Below, in pieces: positions 25,858 through 29,541 of a DNA stretch of 29,541 nucleotides. This stretch comes from RGIG3040 sp964410675. GTDB taxonomy: Bacteria; Bacillota; Clostridia; Lachnospirales; Lachnospiraceae. The notes beneath the pieces were generated by a model. The model saw only the letters and a list, made by a program, of their open reading frames with translations, was not told the DNA's origin and searched no databases. Made by a program: the position numbers and the translations under genes. Every line of letters starts with the position of its first letter. Position 1 is the stretch's first letter. Where the stretch lies: positions 1-29,541 of the forward strand of contig CAYPIB010000021.1 of assembly GCA_964410675.1 (NCBI GenBank), given 5' to 3'.

Positions 25858-26481
25858 ATGAATACCATTATTACAATTGGGCGTCAATACGGTTCGGGTG
25901 GAAGAGAAATCGGTGAAAAGCTTGCCAAAAAGATGAACATCCCTTTTTACGATAAAGAAATTCTCACAAGAACTGCAAAAGAAAGTGGATTTTGTGAAGA
26001 GATGATTAAGAATCATGATGAGAGGCCAACTAACAGCTTCTTGTATAATTTGGTAATGGATACTTATTCGTTTGGCTACAATTCGGCGGCTCTTGTTGAT
26101 ATGCCGATTAGTCAAAAAATTTTTCTTGCACAGTATGATGCGATTAAAAACCTTGCAAATGAAGGGTCCTGTGTAATTGTTGGCAGATGCGCAGATTATG
26201 TGCTTGCAGATTACAAAAATGCAATCAGTGTTTTTGTTCAGGCAGATTTAGACACAAGAATACAAAGGATTATGTCAAAATACGAGATGACCTTGCCAAA
26301 GGCAAGAGAAGCGATTGTAAGGAAAGATAAGCAGAGACAAAGTTATTATAATTATTACAGCTCTAAAAAATGGGGTCTGGCTTCCAGCTATGACTTAACT
26401 GTCAATAGTGAGATACTTGGTATCGATGGGACAGTAAATTTGTTAGAACACTTTGCTAAGACGTTTGAAGCTAAAGAATAG
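25858..26481 (+). CDS. Cytidylate kinase-like family protein
   Basis: A 207-aa P-loop kinase-like protein of the Cytidylate_kin2 type, common in Lachnospiraceae and distinct from the housekeeping Cmk. The N-terminus MNTIITIGRQYGSGGREIGEKLAKKM has a P-loop-like GRQYGSGGRE (8-17). IPFYDKEILTRTAKESG and CVIVGRCADYVLADYKN follow, then VFVQADLDTRIQRIM and YYNYYSSKKWGLASSYDLTVNSEILG, the usual C-terminal signature. The substrate is not established for this family. It stands alone between its own promoter and terminator. Confidence 0.87.
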   Translation: MNTIITIGRQYGSGGREIGEKLAKKMNIPFYDKEILTRTAKESGFCEEMIKNHDERPTNSFLYNLVMDTYSFGYNSAALVDMPISQKIFLAQYDAIKNLANEGSCVIVGRCADYVLADYKNAISVFVQADLDTRIQRIMSKYEMTLPKAREAIVRKDKQRQSYYNYYSSKKWGLASSYDLTVNSEILGIDGTVNLLEHFAKTFEAKE

Positions 26482-26488
26482 ATATGTT

Positions 26489-26521
26489 AATCCCGGTACT
26501 ATAAATTGTATCGGGATTTTT
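26489..26521 (+). terminator. Intrinsic terminator after the cytidylate-kinase-like gene
   Basis: AATCCCGGTAC pairs with GTATCGGGATT (one G-U pair) around an 8-nt loop and leads into TTTTT. Confidence 0.88.
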
Positions 26522-26573
26522 ATGGATAAGGATAAGCACTAAAGATAAAATAGTATCAAAGGAGAAAAAATAA

Positions 26574-27020
26574 ATGAAATTTGTAATACAGCGTGTTGCA
26601 GAGGCAAGTGTAACTGTTGAAGGGGAAGTGATTGCTGAAATTGAAAAAGGATTTCTTGTGTTCATCGGGGTGACTCATACGGATACGGTAGAAATTGCAA
26701 ATAAAATGATAAAGAAATTAATAGGACTTAGGATATTTGAAGATGAAGCCGGCAAAACAAATCTTGCCCTGAAAGATGTAGGCGGAGAGCTTTTATTAGT
26801 TTCTCAATTTACCCTCTATGCGGATTGCAAAAAGGGAAATCGTCCATCCTTTATTCATGCCGGTGCTCCTGAACATGCCAATATGCTTTATGAATATATA
26901 ATAAAGGAATGCTCCCATAGCAATCTGACAGTGGAAAAGGGTCGGTTTGGTGCTGATATGAAAGTTTCCTTAATAAATGATGGACCATTTACGGTAGTGC
27001 TTGATTCCGAAGAAATATGA
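26574..27020 (+). CDS. dtd: D-aminoacyl-tRNA deacylase
   Basis: Dtd hydrolyses D-aminoacyl-tRNAs (and Gly-tRNAAla) to keep D-amino acids out of translation. The 148-aa protein has MKFVIQRVAEASVTVEG at the N-terminus, LLLVSQFTLYADCKKGNRPSF containing the SQFTL active-site motif, and VSLINDGPFTVVLDS with the Gly-cis-Pro motif. Length and motifs are standard. AAAGGAG lies upstream of the ATG. It follows a terminator, but its promoter is not clear. It is convergent with the recombinase gene with only 12 nt between the stops, and no bidirectional terminator is seen there. Confidence 0.96.
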   Translation: MKFVIQRVAEASVTVEGEVIAEIEKGFLVFIGVTHTDTVEIANKMIKKLIGLRIFEDEAGKTNLALKDVGGELLLVSQFTLYADCKKGNRPSFIHAGAPEHANMLYEYIIKECSHSNLTVEKGRFGADMKVSLINDGPFTVVLDSEEI

Positions 27021-27032
27021 GATAAATCAAAA

Positions 27033-28088
27033 TCAATCCCTTAATTTTATAGCTTTTGCAGCTAATTGTTTATGCTCATCGTCTATCGCTGCATAATAGT
27101 CAATAGTAGTGTTTATATTTTCATGGCCTAATACATCGGCTACCAGTCGAATATCGCCTGTTTCACGGTATAGAGCAGTACCATAGGTACTTCTAAGTTT
27201 ATGTGGTGTGATTTTTTTATTTGGTACAGCAATATTCGCATATTTTTTCACAAGGTTTTCAACGGCATCGATGCTGATACGCTTATTTTGAATGGAAAGA
27301 AAAAGAGCTTTTTCGTGATCCTTTTCCGGAATTTGTCTGGCACGGGAGCCGTTTATAAAAGCACTTAAGCTATCGTGAACTTCAGAACCAAAGTAAAGAA
27401 TATCTTGCCCGCCGCCTTTTCTGACAATTGTAAAAGAGTTTCCTTGTAAATCAATATCATTAATATCTAGTCCGGCGCACTCTGAAACACGAATTCCGGT
27501 TCCCAGCATAAGTGTTAAAATAGCAAGATCACGTTCCTTTGTTTTTTCAAAAAAGGTTTTTTGTCTGGCACTCATTTGCTGACTGCCATATTCGATTACA
27601 TTTAAGATGGAATTAATTTCCATAGAATTCATACGAACTATGTTTTTATCCTTATTTAGCTTTGGCAATGGAACTAAAAGCATTGGATTATTTTCGATAT
27701 ATTTATGCTCATAATGATACTGAAACATGCCGCGCAGCGGAGCCATTTTTCGTGCAATTGCCTTCTTACCGTTTTCATGTTTTTCACCGTCTTCATTCAG
27801 CTCTAAATAACGTTGGTATTCAACAATGTCTTCAGAAGATAATTTTTCAATGTCTTTTAGCAGTATTTTAGTAATTTCAGTATTGGCAAAGAAAGGATTG
27901 CATTCCTTTATAAAACGGAAAAAGGTCAATAGATCATAACAATATGAAATCAATGTGCTTGTCTGTGTTGAAACCTCTTTGCTGTAAATATAATCTACTG
28001 CATAGGGGGGGAGCAGCTTTAACAGCTCGCGTAATTTTAATGTTTGTACCTTTTTTTTATTCTTATAATATTCAGAATCTTTTCCCAT
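27033..28088 (-). CDS. Tyrosine recombinase (XerC/XerD-like)
   Basis: A 351-aa site-specific recombinase. The N-terminal SAM-like core-binding domain (about 30-130) precedes a catalytic domain with all active residues: Arg200 (GTGIRVSE), Lys224 (VRKGGG), His296 and Arg299 (HKLRST), His322 (GHENINTT) and nucleophile Tyr331. It is longer than XerC/XerD (about 300 aa). No phage genes or attachment sites adjoin it, so a chromosomal Xer-like role is as likely as an integrase role. The ATG at 28088 is chosen (AGAGAGGA about 10 nt upstream); an in-frame ATG at 28115 lacks a ribosome binding site. Its promoter abuts a perfect inverted repeat. Confidence 0.9.
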   Translation of the reverse strand: MGKDSEYYKNKKKVQTLKLRELLKLLPPYAVDYIYSKEVSTQTSTLISYCYDLLTFFRFIKECNPFFANTEITKILLKDIEKLSSEDIVEYQRYLELNEDGEKHENGKKAIARKMAPLRGMFQYHYEHKYIENNPMLLVPLPKLNKDKNIVRMNSMEINSILNVIEYGSQQMSARQKTFFEKTKERDLAILTLMLGTGIRVSECAGLDINDIDLQGNSFTIVRKGGGQDILYFGSEVHDSLSAFINGSRARQIPEKDHEKALFLSIQNKRISIDAVENLVKKYANIAVPNKKITPHKLRSTYGTALYRETGDIRLVADVLGHENINTTIDYYAAIDDEHKQLAAKAIKLRD

Positions 28089-28122
28089 AATATAAAAGTC
28101 CTCTCTATGAATCATAATTGTA

Positions 28123-28160
28123 CTATCTATCGGAAAAACTGATATTTATCCGATAGATAG
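28123..28160. repeat. Perfect 12-bp inverted repeat upstream of the recombinase gene
   Basis: CTATCTATCGGA (28123-28134) and TCCGATAGATAG (28149-28160) are exact reverse complements with a 14-nt spacer. With one mismatch the arms extend to 16 nt around a 6-nt centre (28139-28144). The right arm touches the -10 box of the minus-strand promoter, so it covers the expected transcription start: a probable operator (inference). Confidence 0.8.
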
Positions 28161-28189
28161 ATTATACACTCATCTCGGCTTTTATACAA
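28161..28189 (-). promoter_or_regulatory. Probable sigma-A promoter of the recombinase gene
   Basis: On the minus strand TTGTAT (28189-28184) and TATAAT (28166-28161) are 17 bp apart. The -10 box directly abuts the inverted repeat at 28123-28160. Confidence 0.6.
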
Positions 28190-28222
28190 TACCTAATAAT
28201 CATTATGTTTCTATCAAAATTA

Positions 28223-28639
28223 TTACTCAATAAACACATCTGAATAATAAGGGATAATTAAATACTGGCCGCTCAATAATGAGTCGTCATCCAGACCATT
28301 CATTTCCTTTACTTCATCAATATAATTCATAACAGAATCTGAATGAGGCGCATCATATTTTTCGGCAATGCTCCATAATGTATCACCGGCTGTAATTTGA
28401 ATGCTTGTATAATATTTGTACATTGATACATTAGAGTCTTCAGAAGCCTTTGTTGAGAAGCTGCATAATGCAATGCTCAATGTAAGAGCTAAAACAAGCG
28501 TAAAGCAGCCGCTTGCTATGAGACGTTTATATAATGCGGTTTTACGTCTGCGCGTATTGATGCGTATTGCTCTCTCTCTTATGCGTATAGATTCTTTTTG
28601 TAAGAATGGAACATCGTTTTGCATTGTTATGAGTTTCAT
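28223..28639 (-). CDS. LysM-domain membrane protein, YneA-like (possible SOS division inhibitor)
   Basis: A 138-aa protein with a basic, Arg-rich cytoplasmic N-terminus (RIRERAIRINTRRRK), one TM helix (about 39-60) and an extracellular LysM domain (about 77-131: SIQITAGDTLWSIAEKY, then LLSGQYLIIP) that binds peptidoglycan. Divergent position to lexA, size and TM+LysM layout match Bacillus YneA, which blocks division after DNA damage. The N-terminal cytoplasmic tail is longer than in B. subtilis YneA. AGGAGG lies 9-10 nt before the ATG. LexA-box-like sites sit in its promoter, supporting SOS control. The function is inferred from context, not from a specific motif. Confidence 0.82.
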   Translation of the reverse strand: MKLITMQNDVPFLQKESIRIRERAIRINTRRRKTALYKRLIASGCFTLVLALTLSIALCSFSTKASEDSNVSMYKYYTSIQITAGDTLWSIAEKYDAPHSDSVMNYIDEVKEMNGLDDDSLLSGQYLIIPYYSDVFIE

Positions 28640-28717
28640 AATAGAAATCCTCCTGAGTGAATTGGCTTCACTTAAGTTTATATATGTTTAATTTAATGAT
28701 AAGTTTTTGGGGAATTG

Positions 28718-28747
28718 GGATTGCAGTGAAACGAAACACTGCAATCC
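28718..28747. repeat. Perfect 11-bp hairpin in the LysM-gene leader
   Basis: GGATTGCAGTG (28718-28728) and CACTGCAATCC (28737-28747) flank an AAACGAAA loop. No T-run follows on either strand, so it is not a simple terminator. It lies in the long 5' leader (about 148 nt) of the minus-strand LysM gene. Confidence 0.75.
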
Positions 28748-28756
28748 TCTGAAAAA

Positions 28757-28783
28757 CGAACAAATGTTACGAACATGTATTCG
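28757..28783. promoter_or_regulatory. Two adjoining LexA-box-like sites
   Basis: CGAACAAATGTTAC (28757-28770) and CGAACATGTATTCG (28770-28783) share one base. Against the Firmicute consensus CGAAC-N4-GTTCG they have two and one mismatches. They lie just downstream of the expected LysM-gene transcription start. Confidence 0.6.
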
Positions 28784-28793
28784 GATTAATTGA

Positions 28794-28822
28794 ATTATAT
28801 CGAACATATTTTCTTTTGTCAA
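28794..28822 (-). promoter_or_regulatory. Consensus sigma-A promoter of the LysM gene
   Basis: On the minus strand TTGACA (28822-28817) and TATAAT (28799-28794) are separated by exactly 17 bp, a perfect consensus. A LexA-box-like site fills the spacer. Confidence 0.88.
28801..28814. promoter_or_regulatory. LexA-box-like site inside the LysM promoter spacer
   Basis: CGAACATATTTTCT keeps the CGAAC half exactly and has two mismatches in the other half. Binding here would block RNA polymerase on the consensus promoter. Confidence 0.55.
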
Positions 28823-28830
28823 GCATAAAT

Positions 28831-28857
28831 CGAACAAATTTTTGGAATATATGTTTG
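28831..28857. promoter_or_regulatory. LexA-box-like sites before lexA
   Basis: CGAACAAATTTTTG (28831-28844) and GGAATATATGTTTG (28844-28857) each show one good half-site. The second overlaps the lexA -35 box, consistent with autorepression. Confidence 0.5.
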
Positions 28858-28883
28858 CTTTTTAAAAATCAGTATGCTATAAT
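28855..28883 (+). promoter_or_regulatory. lexA promoter
   Basis: TTGCTT (28855-28860) and TATAAT (28878-28883) are 17 bp apart. TGC directly before TATAAT makes an extended -10. Confidence 0.75.
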
Positions 28884-28919
28884 TAACAAAATTAGATGTT
28901 GGTAAAAGGAGGAAATTAA

Positions 28920-29540
28920 ATGGAGTTTGGCAAAATATCAGCAAAGCAAAGAGAAATTTTAGAATATATTAAAGAAGAAATTTTAAAAAAAGGATATCCG
29001 CCAGCCGTACGTGAGATTTGTGAGGCTGTTAATTTAAAATCAACCTCTTCTGTACATGCTCATTTAGAAACATTGGAGAAAAACGGCTATATTAGACGTG
29101 ACCCTACGAAGCCGCGTGCGATTGAAATTATGGAAGACAGTTTTCAAATGGTTCGGCATGAAATGGCGAGCATTCCTGTTGTCGGCACTGTTGCAGCCGG
29201 GCAGCCGATTCTTGCAGCCGAAAATATTGAGAGTTACTTTCCGATTCCGGCGGAATACATCCCGGCCGGCGGTGAAACCTTTGCTTTGAAAGTGAAGGGT
29301 GACAGTATGATTAATGCCGGAATTATGAGCGGAGATCAGATTTTTGTACATACCTGCGATACTGTGCGCAATGGTGATATGATAGTTGCCTTAATAGATG
29401 ATTCGGCAACGGTAAAGACATTTTATAAGGAAAAAGGGCATATTAGGTTACAGCCGGAAAATGATACGATGGAGCCTATTATTGTAGATGACTGCCAAAT
29501 ATTAGGCCGTGTTTTTGGTGTTTTTAGAAAAATGAGTTAG
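28920..29540 (+). CDS. lexA: SOS repressor LexA
   Basis: A transcriptional repressor and self-cleaving serine protease of the SOS response. The N-terminal winged HTH (about 1-70: KISAKQREILEYIKEE, YPPAVREICEAVNLKSTSSVHAHLETLEKNGYI) binds LexA boxes. The cleavage site is Ala93-Gly94 (VAAGQP). The catalytic dyad is Ser129 (KGDSM) and Lys166 (ATVKTF) in the S24 peptidase domain. The 206-aa length is typical. AAAGGAGG is upstream. It is divergent from the LysM gene and shares its operator region. Confidence 0.97.
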   Translation: MEFGKISAKQREILEYIKEEILKKGYPPAVREICEAVNLKSTSSVHAHLETLEKNGYIRRDPTKPRAIEIMEDSFQMVRHEMASIPVVGTVAAGQPILAAENIESYFPIPAEYIPAGGETFALKVKGDSMINAGIMSGDQIFVHTCDTVRNGDMIVALIDDSATVKTFYKEKGHIRLQPENDTMEPIIVDDCQILGRVFGVFRKMS

Positions 29541-29541
29541 A

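Noticed and set aside
28123..28160. A dif site for XerC/XerD
   Set aside because: dif has 11-bp arms around a 6-bp centre with a recognisable consensus; the perfect arms here are 12 bp with a 14-nt spacer and the sequence does not resemble dif.
28221..28234. Terminator after the LysM gene
   Set aside because: TTATT-ACTC-AATAA is a very short AT-only repeat overlapping the stop codon; it would not form a stable hairpin.

Overview
The window reads as chromosomal DNA of a low-GC, rod-shaped Firmicute, most likely a clostridial Lachnospiraceae-type bacterium. This is inferred from gene content and order (radC-mreBCD-PBP2-minCDE-rodA-mgsA, miaB-mutS-mutL-miaA, yggS-sepF, lexA divergent from a LysM gene), AGGAGG-type ribosome binding sites and sigma-A promoters. 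No rRNA, tRNA, CRISPR array or complete mobile element was seen. A 10-N scaffold gap lies at 24013-24022.

Layout. 1-720: the 3' part of a phage-type N-acetylmuramoyl-L-alanine amidase, then two intrinsic terminators. 731-9029: a promoter followed by the tRNA-modification and mismatch-repair genes miaB, mutS, mutL and miaA and a PLP-dependent methionine gamma-lyase/'aluminium resistance' family gene, packed as one operon. 9076-10094: a small DUF4321-type membrane protein and radC. 10115-19651: the elongation and division-site cluster mreB, mreC, mreD, a very long class B PBP2, minC, minD, minE and rodA, then an mgsA-like gene and a lipoprotein D,D-carboxypeptidase. 19655-22963: a monocistronic small P-loop protein with its own promoter and terminator, then a HlyD-like membrane protein, yggS and sepF ending at a terminator. 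22995-25743: aroB (split by the assembly gap), lspA and rluD. 25792-27020: a cytidylate-kinase-like gene with a near-consensus promoter and a terminator, then dtd. 27033-29540: on the minus strand a tyrosine recombinase and a LysM/TM protein resembling the SOS division inhibitor YneA, divergent from lexA. The shared intergenic region holds several LexA-box-like sites and a perfect-consensus promoter.

Functionally the window is mostly core: cell-wall elongation (MreBCD, PBP2, RodA), septum placement (MinCDE, SepF), wall trimming (D,D-carboxypeptidase), DNA repair and SOS control (MutSL, RadC, LexA) and translation quality control (MiaA, MiaB, RluD, Dtd).

The points most worth a second look are: an MgsA homologue with Ala where the catalytic Asp of the family should be; a contig end beside the N gap with about 150 nt foreign to aroB, whose minus strand encodes a Cas6-like N-terminus; a perfect 12-bp inverted repeat abutting the -10 box of the recombinase gene; and the divergent SOS control region with a stable leader hairpin.
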